Assembly (NCBI GenBank): GCA_002792135.1
Contig: PFNU01000023.1
Coordinates: 1 to 10,253, forward strand
Direction of reading: 5' to 3'
DNA length: 10,253 nucleotides
Source: a bacterium (Candidatus Torokbacteria) CG_4_10_14_0_2_um_filter_35_8
GTDB lineage: Bacteria; Patescibacteriota; GCA-2792135
The position numbers and the translations under genes are program-made. Positions 1 to 6,665 of this stretch are shown here, in pieces. Every line of letters starts with the position of its first letter. Position 1 is the stretch's first letter. Below the pieces are notes generated by a model. It saw only the letters and a program-made list of their open reading frames with translations. It was not told the DNA's origin and ran no database searches.

Positions 1-10
1 TTGCAAAATC

Positions 11-147
11 CCTAATATCCTAATTTCCTAATAACCTAACTTTGAACTTTGCATTTTTAATTTTGAATTAATAAATCCTAATAGCCCTAATTTCCTAATA
101 ACCTAATATCCTATTTTTGAATTTTGCATTTTTAATTTTGAATTAAT
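11..147. repeat. AT-rich imperfect tandem duplication upstream of trxB
   Basis: Two copies of a roughly 70-bp unit lie side by side (about 11-72 and 76-147). Each has a run of CCTAAT-type short repeats containing TAATTTCCTAATAACCTAA (21-39 and 88-106), followed by TTTTTAATTTTGAATTAAT (54-72 and 129-147). The second copy ends two bases before the trxB start codon, so it forms the whole 5' context of that gene. No open frame, clear promoter or Shine-Dalgarno site is visible. It looks like expanded intergenic repeat sequence; any regulatory role is unknown. Confidence 0.75.
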
Positions 148-149
148 CT

Positions 150-1085
150 ATGTATGATACTATAATCATCGGTGGAGGACCTGCCGGCATCTCCACGGCA
201 ATCTATGCTACCAGATATGAACTTAATACCCTTCTTATCACAAAAAATATCGGTGGGACAACACAAGAAGCATACACTATAGAAAATTACCCGGGATTCA
301 AATCCATACAGGGACCAGAGCTTACTTTAAAAATGCAGGAGCATCTACATTATCTAAAGATAGAGACAAAGTTAGAGAATGTTACTAAGGTTGAGAAAAA
401 AGAAGAAAATTTTGAAGTTAAAACTGAAAGTGCTACATACCAAGCAAAAAGCATAATTTTAGCTACAGGAACCCAAGTAAGAAAACTAGAGATTCCTGGT
501 GAAGACCGTCTTGAAGGAAAAGGAGTAGTCTACTGCGCAACATGCGATGCTCCTTTTTATAAAGATAAGGTTATCGCAGTACTCGGGGGTGGAAATTCAG
601 CACTTACTGCTGTAATCCAACTTAATGATATTGCTAGAAAAATCTATTTAATTTACAGAAGCACAATAAGAGGAAATGCTGCCTGGGTAAAAAAAATAAG
701 AGAAAGCGATAAAATTATTGAAGTTCCGCAAACAAACGTAGTAGAAGTAAAAGGAAAAGAAAAATTGGAAAAAATAGTTTTAGATAAACTTTTCAAAGGT
801 AAAAAAGAATTGGAAGTAGATGGTCTTTTTATAGAAATCGGCACAATCCCCGCTGTAACTCCTGCTAAAAACCTAGGAGTAGAACTAGACGAAGAAGAAT
901 ATATAAAAGTAAACGAGGCACAAGAGACAAACATCCCTGGAGTTTATGCTGCAGGAGACCTAACAACAGGATCAAATAAGTTAAGACAAATAGTAACAGC
1001 TGTGGCAGAAGGAGCAATCGCAGCAAATTCCGCATACGAAAACCTCAAGCAAAAAAATGGAGAAAGCAAGATATTGGAAAAATAA
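150..1085 (+). CDS. trxB: Thioredoxin-disulfide reductase-like FAD flavoprotein
   Basis: This is a cytoplasmic flavoprotein disulfide reductase expected to pass electrons from a nicotinamide (or other) donor through FAD and a CxxC pair to thioredoxin-like proteins. The 311 residues match the length of low-molecular-weight bacterial TrxB. Visible parts are the FAD-binding GGGPAG (residues 8-13), ATG at 105-107, the redox-active C129-A-T-C132 within the usual CATCDAPF context, the nucleotide-binding GGGNSA (146-151), and the C-terminal FAD motif GVYAAGD (264-270) with LRQIVTAVAEG. The NADPH 2'-phosphate motif HRRxxxR of the E. coli enzyme is here YRSTIR (169-174): the second Arg is Ser and the loop is one residue shorter. 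NADH or another donor is therefore possible. ATG at 150 is chosen because GGGPAG falls at the usual distance; there is no Shine-Dalgarno site. gdhA follows after a 137-bp gap. Confidence 0.9.
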   Translation: MYDTIIIGGGPAGISTAIYATRYELNTLLITKNIGGTTQEAYTIENYPGFKSIQGPELTLKMQEHLHYLKIETKLENVTKVEKKEENFEVKTESATYQAKSIILATGTQVRKLEIPGEDRLEGKGVVYCATCDAPFYKDKVIAVLGGGNSALTAVIQLNDIARKIYLIYRSTIRGNAAWVKKIRESDKIIEVPQTNVVEVKGKEKLEKIVLDKLFKGKKELEVDGLFIEIGTIPAVTPAKNLGVELDEEEYIKVNEAQETNIPGVYAAGDLTTGSNKLRQIVTAVAEGAIAANSAYENLKQKNGESKILEK

Positions 1086-1222
1086 TTTAAATATAGTATT
1101 ATAAAACTAAGAAACGAACAATATTTTTTTAAATCCAAAAATTTAACCCCCGAGTTCTATCAAAACAGCCCTCAACTTGCAAAAACCAGAGTACAAAAAA
1201 ATTGTTCGAACTACAGAAAAAT

Positions 1223-2464
1223 ATGCCAAATTCATTTCTAGAAAATACAATTTATAATTTCCAGAAAGCAGCAAGAGCCTTACAACTCGATAAAGAAACT
1301 TATGAGATCTTAAAAATTCCAAGGCTTACTGCAGAAGCTGCCATACATATTAAGACAAAAAATGGGAAAATAAAAACTTTCTTAGGATATAGGGTACAAC
1401 ATAATGATTCCCGAGGTCCCTTCAAAGGTGGAATTCGCTTCTCGGAGCAGGCTTCCATGGATGAAGTTAAAGCTCTAGCAAGTCTCATGACCTGGAAATG
1501 CGCAGTAGCAGGGGTTCCTTTTGGAGGTGCCAAAGGAGGAATAAAAGTTAACCCTGAAAAACTTACTCAAGACGAACTTGAACAATTATCCAGAGATTAT
1601 GTCAGAACCTTTTTTAAAATACTCGGACCTGCTACTGATATCCCTGCGCCTGATATGAATACTGATAGTAAGATTATGGCCTGGATGATGGATGAATACT
1701 CTCATCTTGCTCATAAAAATACACCAGCATCCTTTACAGGAAAACCAATGGAAATCGGAGGATCGCAAGGTAGAGAAGAGGCAACAGGTCAAGGAGGAGT
1801 GTATATTTTAAAAGAATTGGCCAAAGCTTATAATTTGAGACCAGAAAAAGTAACTATTGCTATTCAAGGCTTTGGAAATGTTGGATATCATTTCGCAGAA
1901 CTGGCTTATAAAGAAGGTTTCAAAATTATCGCTGCAAGCGACTCCAAGGGCGCAATCGTCAATAAAGATGGGTTTGCCCCAGAAAAAGTAATCGAACACA
2001 AAGAAAAAACAGGATCAGTTCTTAAATTCCCTGGAGCAAAAAATATTACTAACGAAAAAATGCTCACAGAAAAGGTAGATATTCTCGTCCCTGCTGCAAT
2101 TGAAAATGTGATTACCAAAGAAAATGCAGACAAAATAAAGGCCAAGGCAATCTTAGAGCTTGCTAATGGCCCAACTACTCCAGATGCTGATAAAATATTA
2201 GATAAAAAGAAGATCACAGTAATTCCTGATATTCTAGCTAATGCTGGAGGTGTAACTGTAAGTTATTTTGAATGGGTACAAAATCTTCAGAATTACTATT
2301 GGGATAAAAATATCGTAAATAAAAAGCTAGAAGAGATTATACAAAGATCCTTCGCAGAAGTTTTACAAACCGCAAAAGTAAAGAAAGTAAACTTAAGGAC
2401 AGCTGCGTTTATATTGGCAATAAATAAGGTGGCAAAGGCAATTCATTTGAGAAATCACCATTAG
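1223..2464 (+). CDS. gdhA: Glutamate dehydrogenase (hexameric, NAD(P)-dependent)
   Basis: This enzyme interconverts glutamate and 2-oxoglutarate plus ammonia in the cytoplasm, coupled to NAD(P)(H). Counting from the ATG at 1223 (413 aa), it shows PFKGGIRF with K68, WK with K92, the catalytic lysine K104 in GGAKGG, D144 in PAPDMNT, the Rossmann GFGNVG (216-221) and PDILANAGGVTVSYFEWVQ near 335-353. Domain order is the Glu/Leu/Phe/Val dehydrogenase dimerisation domain, then the nucleotide-binding domain. An in-frame TTG at 1202 would add seven residues. I prefer the ATG because the protein then begins at the same point as Thermotoga-type GDH; neither start has a ribosome site. The base after the DSK segment at 240-242 does not let me settle NAD against NADP. 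The PFOR cluster lies downstream beyond a repeat, so glutamate breakdown could feed the same fermentative redox network (inference). Confidence 0.94.
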   Translation: MPNSFLENTIYNFQKAARALQLDKETYEILKIPRLTAEAAIHIKTKNGKIKTFLGYRVQHNDSRGPFKGGIRFSEQASMDEVKALASLMTWKCAVAGVPFGGAKGGIKVNPEKLTQDELEQLSRDYVRTFFKILGPATDIPAPDMNTDSKIMAWMMDEYSHLAHKNTPASFTGKPMEIGGSQGREEATGQGGVYILKELAKAYNLRPEKVTIAIQGFGNVGYHFAELAYKEGFKIIAASDSKGAIVNKDGFAPEKVIEHKEKTGSVLKFPGAKNITNEKMLTEKVDILVPAAIENVITKENADKIKAKAILELANGPTTPDADKILDKKKITVIPDILANAGGVTVSYFEWVQNLQNYYWDKNIVNKKLEEIIQRSFAEVLQTAKVKKVNLRTAAFILAINKVAKAIHLRNHH

Positions 2465-2483
2465 AGTAAAATTTCTAATGAGG

Positions 2484-2682
2484 AATTTCTAATTTCTAAT
2501 CAAATCCCAATTAATAAATGACCAATGTCCAAAAATGCCACGTCATCCTGATCCTCCGTAGCCCGCAGGCAGAGGAGGAGAAGGATCCTGTTAGGTCAAA
2601 AGCATCGCAAAATTCAAAGAAATCTTCCAACATTTTGTCATTGGGTATTAATTAGAAATTCTTAATTCTTAATTAGAAATTT
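2484..2682. repeat. MITE-like intergenic element with imperfect terminal inverted repeats
   Basis: The gdhA-porG gap is nearly filled by one symmetrical element. The left arm (2484-2537) and right arm (2631-2682) are imperfect inverted repeats: the reverse complement of the left arm reads CATTTT, CATTGG, TATTAATT and TTAGAAATT in order, and the right arm has the same blocks with small gaps. The centre holds a GC-rich hairpin, CCTCC (2553-2557) pairing with GGAGG (2574-2578), extended by ATCCT (2545-2549) and AGGAT (2582-2586). There is no reading frame. The structure resembles a non-autonomous mobile or REP-like repeat. No target-site duplication could be defined, and a terminator role is not supported because no T-run follows the central hairpin. 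Confidence 0.6.
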
Positions 2683-2716
2683 GCAGCCTTAGATTCTAAA
2701 TCTAACATCTAAATAT

Positions 2717-3292
2717 ATGTCTAGCCAAGAAGATATACTAGAAATAAGATGGCATGGAAGGGGTGGTCAGGGTGCTAAAACCGCAGCACTTCTTTTCGCA
2801 GAAGCACAAATGCACTCTGGAAAATATGTTCAAGCTTTCCCAGAATACGGTCCGGAACGAGGCGGAGCGCCTGTTACCGCTTTTAATAGAGTATCAGACA
2901 AACCCATAAGGACACATTCTCAAATAGAAAATCCTGATTTTGTCGTTGTGCTCGACCTCTCTTTGCTTTCTAGTATTGATATTACTGAAGGACTACATCA
3001 TGAAGATAAAATCTTATTTAATGCTAGAAAAATTCCTCAAGCGTCTTGCTATTCTTTAAAAAATTATCAAATTTTTTTGGTCGATGCATCAGGAATTTCT
3101 CAAAAAGTCTTAGAAAAAAATCTGCCCAATACTCCTATGCTTGGTGCTTTGATAAAGGCTTTGGATCTAGATTTGGAGAAGAATTTGGAGGCGTTTAAAG
3201 AAAAGATGATAGCAAAATTTAAAGACAAAGGAATAGTAGAAAAGAATATCCAAGCGATAAGAGAAGCATATAATTCTGTTGTAGAGATCTAA
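2717..3292 (+). CDS. porG: Pyruvate:ferredoxin oxidoreductase, gamma subunit
   Basis: Gamma subunit (191 aa) of a four-subunit 2-oxoacid:ferredoxin oxidoreductase, the cytoplasmic enzyme that decarboxylates pyruvate to acetyl-CoA and reduces ferredoxin. Family hallmarks are the IRWHGRGGQGAKTAA block at residues 10-24 and FPEYGPERGGAPV at 41-53. The rest is an alpha/beta domain ending in a lysine-rich helix. The family's usual length is about 180-190 residues, so the gene is full length. The ATG at 2717 places the GRGGQG block near the N terminus as expected; no Shine-Dalgarno site is seen. It is the first gene of a same-strand cluster. The delta, alpha and beta subunits follow after one intervening kinase gene, 18 bp downstream. 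Confidence 0.93.
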   Translation: MSSQEDILEIRWHGRGGQGAKTAALLFAEAQMHSGKYVQAFPEYGPERGGAPVTAFNRVSDKPIRTHSQIENPDFVVVLDLSLLSSIDITEGLHHEDKILFNARKIPQASCYSLKNYQIFLVDASGISQKVLEKNLPNTPMLGALIKALDLDLEKNLEAFKEKMIAKFKDKGIVEKNIQAIREAYNSVVEI

Positions 3293-3310
3293 ATACTTAA
3301 AGAATAAATA

Positions 3311-4000
3311 ATGAGTAATAACAAGATAATTATTTTATCTCTAGGAGGATCATTAATTGTTCCGGAAGAAATTGACTGGAGATTTTTAAGGAAATTTAAA
3401 GAACTCCTTGAAAAATATATTAAGAAGGGGTTTAAGTTTGTTATTATTACAGGCGGTGGAAGAATTTGTAGAAAATATCAAAAATCTTTAGCAAAAATTT
3501 CTCCAAAACTTACTAAAGAAGACTTTGACTGGATAGGGATTTATGTAACAAGATTAAATGCTCATCTAATAAGACTTATTTTTGGCGAAAAAGCGTATAA
3601 AGAAATTGCTACTAACCCTAACAAAGTAAGAAAACTTGCAAAGCCAGTTCTAGTTGCAGCTGGATGGGTTCCGGGCTCTTCCACTGACTATGATGCTGCT
3701 AATCTAGCAAAAAGATTAAAAATAAAAACGATTGTCAATCTTTCAAATATTGATTACGTATATGACAAAGACCCAAAAAAATACAAAAAGGTAAAAAAAT
3801 TAACAGTTATTTCCTGGAGAAATTTCCGTAAAATAGTGGGTGATGAGTGGCACTCGGGGATGAGCTCTCCTTTTGATCCTGTAGCCTCGAAATTTGCTCA
3901 AAAAGAAAAAATTCAAGTAACAGTTATAAATGGAAGAGATTTAGAAAACCTGGAAAACTATTTGGAAGGAAAGAAATTCAAAGGAACAATTATAAAATAA
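3311..4000 (+). CDS. pyrH: UMP kinase, archaeal-type (amino acid kinase family)
   Basis: Predicted to phosphorylate UMP to UDP with ATP in pyrimidine nucleotide synthesis. At 229 aa it fits the archaeal-type UMP kinase subfamily. Visible motifs are the N-terminal LSLGGSL (9-15), the TGGGR glycine loop (47-51), DWIGIYVTRLNAHLI (73-87), GWVPGSSTDYDAANLAKRLK (118-137) for nucleotide and phosphate binding, VNLSNIDYVYDKDPKK (142-157) and HSGMSSPFDP (181-190). It starts 18 bp after porG and ends 48 bp before porD, so it is embedded in the PFOR operon although its function is unrelated. A different amino-acid kinase specificity (for example carbamate or isopentenyl phosphate kinase) is less likely, because the SSTDYDA and NIDYVYDKDP blocks are those of UMP kinase. 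Confidence 0.85.
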   Translation: MSNNKIIILSLGGSLIVPEEIDWRFLRKFKELLEKYIKKGFKFVIITGGGRICRKYQKSLAKISPKLTKEDFDWIGIYVTRLNAHLIRLIFGEKAYKEIATNPNKVRKLAKPVLVAAGWVPGSSTDYDAANLAKRLKIKTIVNLSNIDYVYDKDPKKYKKVKKLTVISWRNFRKIVGDEWHSGMSSPFDPVASKFAQKEKIQVTVINGRDLENLENYLEGKKFKGTIIK

Positions 4001-4048
4001 ACTTACTTATTATTTTCTGCCTTATATTTCTAATTCTAAATTACTTCT

Positions 4049-4339
4049 ATGTCTAAAAATATTTTACATTCTTGGAAAAATACTCCTTTAGCCTCTCGAG
4101 TTGAAGAAGGATCAAGTAAAAATTTCAAAACCGGCAGCTGGCGAAGCAAAAAGCCAGTTCACAATAAAGAAATATGTACTAATTGCCTTCAATGCTGGAT
4201 CAATTGTCCTGACAATGCTATTAAAGTAAAAGATGGAAATATTGATAAAATAGATTATGACTTCTGCAAAGGATGTGGAATCTGTGCAGAAGTTTGCCCT
4301 GTAAAAGCAATTGAGATGAAAAATGAAAAGGATGAATAG
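4049..4339 (+). CDS. porD: Pyruvate:ferredoxin oxidoreductase, delta subunit (2[4Fe-4S] ferredoxin)
   Basis: Small iron-sulfur subunit (96 aa) that carries electrons from the catalytic subunits to external ferredoxin. Two complete CxxCxxCxxxCP motifs are present: C43, C46, C49, C53 and C73, C76, C79, C83, each followed by Pro as in bacterial-type 2[4Fe-4S] ferredoxins. The roughly 40-residue N-terminal extension before the first cluster is typical of PorD subunits and distinguishes them from free ferredoxins. The SWRSKKPVHN segment (30-39) just before the first cluster is also characteristic. It lies between the kinase gene and porA (65-bp gap), consistent with an operon. The ATG follows ATTACTTCT, with no ribosome-binding site. 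Confidence 0.93.
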   Translation: MSKNILHSWKNTPLASRVEEGSSKNFKTGSWRSKKPVHNKEICTNCLQCWINCPDNAIKVKDGNIDKIDYDFCKGCGICAEVCPVKAIEMKNEKDE

Positions 4340-4404
4340 ATTACACGTCAATATGTAAATAAAATTCATACATTTATACTCTAGTACTACTTTTAATTTA
4401 TTCT

Positions 4405-5583
4405 ATGATTAAAAAAGCACTAACCGGAAACGAAGTTATCGCAGAAGCTATGCGTCAGATTGAGCCTGACGTGATTGCAGCTTATCCTATTACTCCTGCA
4501 ACAGAAATCGTGCAGATTTTCTCACAATTTGTCGCGGACGGCAAAGTAAAAACAGAATTTATCCCAGCAGAATCAGAGCATTCTGCGATTTCCTGCTGTG
4601 TAGGATCTAGCGCGGCAGGTGCTCGAACAATGACCGCAACATCATCTCAAGGCCTTGCTTTAATGCATGAAATATTACATATTGCGCCGGGGCTCCGTCT
4701 TCCTATTATCATGCCTGTAGTAAATAGAGCTTTATCATCACCAATTAATATTCACTGTGACCACTCTGATACTATGAATGCTCGCGATACGGGCTGGATT
4801 CAAATTTACTCTGAAAACGTCCAAGAAGCCTACGACAATCTTATTCAGATAGTTAGAATTTCTGAAAATAAAAATATTCTTATCCCAAGTATGGTAATGA
4901 CAGATGGATTTGTAATTTCTCATGGAATGGAAAATGTAGAAATAGCAGAGGATAGAAAAGTAAAAGACTTTGTAGGGGAATATAAGCCAGTACAAACTAT
5001 TTTAGATACTGATAATCCTTTTACCTTAGGATCTCTAGCTTTATTTGATTCTTACTTCGAAATAAAACGTGCCCAAGAAAAAGCTATCATAAATTCTAAG
5101 AAAATTATTTTGGAAATTGCTGAAGAATTTAAAAGAAAGTTTGGAAGAGAGTACGGTTATTTCGAAAAATATAAATTGGACGACGCCAAGATAGCACTCG
5201 TTGCCATCGGATCAATCTCTGGCACCATCAAAGATGCTGTGGACAGCTTAAGAGGGAAGGGAAAAAAAGTAGGGCTTTTAAAGCTAAGGGTATTCCGTCC
5301 CTTTCCGGCAGAAGAAATAAAAGAAGCTTTAAAAAATACCAAAGCTATAGGAATACTCGATAGATCACTATCTTTTTCAGGACAAGGAGGACCAATCTTT
5401 TCAGAAATCCGAAGCGCAGTTTTTGATCTAAAAGAAAAGCTTTTCGTCTTAGATTATATTTACGGCCTTGGTGGAAGAGATACGACTCAAAAAGAAATTG
5501 AAGAAATTTTCAATAATATCGAATTAGAAACTAGAGAGGATCGAACAATAGATTTGATCAAGTATGTTGGATTAAAGAATTAA
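4405..5583 (+). CDS. porA: Pyruvate:ferredoxin oxidoreductase, alpha subunit
   Basis: Alpha subunit (392 aa) of PFOR, which contributes substrate and thiamine-diphosphate binding surfaces. Seen in order are YPITPATE (27-34), the ESEHSAI block (57-63), TSSQGLALMHE (79-89), the substrate-region arginine R108 in VNRALSSP, and HSDTMNARDTGWIQ (120-133). These belong to the pyrimidine-binding domain. A transketolase-C-like domain follows from about 255, with VAIGS (267-270 region), FRPFP (297-301) and GLGGRD (354-359). The NRALSSPINI and ARDTGWIQ segments are those of archaeal and Thermotoga-type pyruvate enzymes, so pyruvate is the favoured substrate over 2-oxoglutarate or branched-chain 2-oxoacids (inference). 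porB follows after 80 bp. The ATG is preceded by TTTATTCT and lacks a Shine-Dalgarno site. Confidence 0.95.
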   Translation: MIKKALTGNEVIAEAMRQIEPDVIAAYPITPATEIVQIFSQFVADGKVKTEFIPAESEHSAISCCVGSSAAGARTMTATSSQGLALMHEILHIAPGLRLPIIMPVVNRALSSPINIHCDHSDTMNARDTGWIQIYSENVQEAYDNLIQIVRISENKNILIPSMVMTDGFVISHGMENVEIAEDRKVKDFVGEYKPVQTILDTDNPFTLGSLALFDSYFEIKRAQEKAIINSKKIILEIAEEFKRKFGREYGYFEKYKLDDAKIALVAIGSISGTIKDAVDSLRGKGKKVGLLKLRVFRPFPAEEIKEALKNTKAIGILDRSLSFSGQGGPIFSEIRSAVFDLKEKLFVLDYIYGLGGRDTTQKEIEEIFNNIELETREDRTIDLIKYVGLKN

Positions 5584-5641
5584 GGGTCTAAAAAATAGAA
5601 TTTAAAAAATTTCGACTCTTGCCTTTCCTAACTCCTAAAAC

Positions 5642-5660
5642 TTTTTAATTTTGAATTTAT
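5642..5660 (+). repeat. Leader repeat shared with trxB, just before porB start
   Basis: TTTTTAATTTTGAATTTAT here, followed by CTT and the porB ATG, is nearly identical to the sequence immediately before the trxB start (129-147), and a third copy lies at 54-72. In both genes the repeat ends two to three bases before the ATG, taking the place where a Shine-Dalgarno site would be. It may be a shared translation-initiation context or simply the edge of a dispersed repeat. Confidence 0.5.
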
Positions 5661-5663
5661 CTT

Positions 5664-6596
5664 ATGTCCAGCTTAAAAGAACTCTCTCAAAGAAAGGGAG
5701 GAATAACATCAGGCCACAGGCTTTGCTCTGGATGTGGCGCAGGAATTATGGCAAGACAAGTAATGCTTGCAGCGGGAAATTATAAAGTAGTTGTAGCTTG
5801 TGCTACAGGATGTCTTGAGGTTGCAACAACCATCTACCCTTATTCTGCCTGGAAAGTGCCCTGGATACATAATGCTTTTGAAAACGCTGCGGCAACAATC
5901 TCTGGAGTAGAAACTGCCTACAAATCGCTCAAAAAACAAGGGAAAATCAAAAAAGATTTAAAGTTTTTAGCATTTGGTGGAGACGGAGGAACATATGATA
6001 TCGGCCTGCAATCACTATCTGGTGCTTTAGAACGAGGCCATGACTTTTTATACATCTGTTATGACAATGAAGCGTATATGAATACTGGTATTCAAAGATC
6101 ATCTGCAACTCCGAAGTATGCTGCAACAACTACCTCGCCTTATGGAGAAGTGATTTCCGGAAAAAGAGAATTTAGAAAAAATATTACTGAAATTGTAGCA
6201 GCACATAATATTCCCTATGTTGCCCAAACGGCAGTAGGGTACTGGAATGATCTAGTGACAAAAGTGGAAAAAGCTTTAGAAGTAAAAGGACCTAAATTCA
6301 TCAATATTTTCACACCCTGCCAACTTGGGTGGAAGTACGGACCAGAAAAAACGCTTGAGATAGGAAAACTTGCGGTCGAAACTGGATTTTGGCCTCTTTA
6401 TGAAGTAGAAAATGGTAAGTATAAAATTAATTATAAACCTCAAGAAAAAAAGCCAGTTGAAGAATTTCTAAAAATTCAAAAAAGATTTAATCATTTATTT
6501 AAGCCTGAAAGAAAAGAAAAACTAATTCAAGAAATTCAAGATAATATTGAGAAAGGCTGGACAGAGCTAGAAAAGAAAGAAAAATGCCTAAACTGA
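5664..6596 (+). CDS. porB: Pyruvate:ferredoxin oxidoreductase, beta subunit
   Basis: Thiamine-diphosphate and [4Fe-4S]-binding catalytic subunit (310 aa). Cluster ligands are visible as C21 and C24 (CSGCGAG), C50 (ATGCLEV) and C219 (FTPCQLGW). The TPP/Mg motif is GGDGGTYDIG (105-114) followed by DNEAYMNTGIQ (134-144). The length agrees with PorB of four-subunit enzymes. The C-terminal 60 residues are highly charged and lysine-rich, as is usual. It closes the por operon, 80 bp after porA, and ends in TGA, which shows that TGA is a stop in this genome. A strong hairpin 8 bp beyond the stop is the probable terminator. All residues expected for catalysis are present, so with porG, porD and porA a full enzyme should be made. 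Confidence 0.95.
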   Translation: MSSLKELSQRKGGITSGHRLCSGCGAGIMARQVMLAAGNYKVVVACATGCLEVATTIYPYSAWKVPWIHNAFENAAATISGVETAYKSLKKQGKIKKDLKFLAFGGDGGTYDIGLQSLSGALERGHDFLYICYDNEAYMNTGIQRSSATPKYAATTTSPYGEVISGKREFRKNITEIVAAHNIPYVAQTAVGYWNDLVTKVEKALEVKGPKFINIFTPCQLGWKYGPEKTLEIGKLAVETGFWPLYEVENGKYKINYKPQEKKPVEEFLKIQKRFNHLFKPERKEKLIQEIQDNIEKGWTELEKKEKCLN

Positions 6597-6604
6597 CTTA
6601 ACAA

Positions 6605-6631
6605 AAAACGCCGGATAAAGACCGGCGTTTT
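6605..6631. terminator. Bidirectional intrinsic terminator
   Basis: AAAACGCCGG (6605-6614) and CCGGCGTTTT (6622-6631) form a perfect 10-bp stem with a 7-nt loop. On the minus strand the stem runs into six Ts, on the plus strand into four. It sits between the convergent porB and LysM-CHAP genes and probably serves both. Confidence 0.9.
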
Positions 6632-6665
6632 AACTAAGATATTTTAACTAAAATAATTGAAAAGA

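Noticed and set aside
1906..2217. A 103-codon minus-strand frame within gdhA
   Set aside because: It lies wholly antisense to the conserved nucleotide-binding domain of glutamate dehydrogenase and has no motif or context of its own.
2541..2590. Hairpin after gdhA as an intrinsic terminator
   Set aside because: The stem is interrupted and followed by GTTAGGTCAAAAG rather than a T-run. It fits better as the core of the repeat element.
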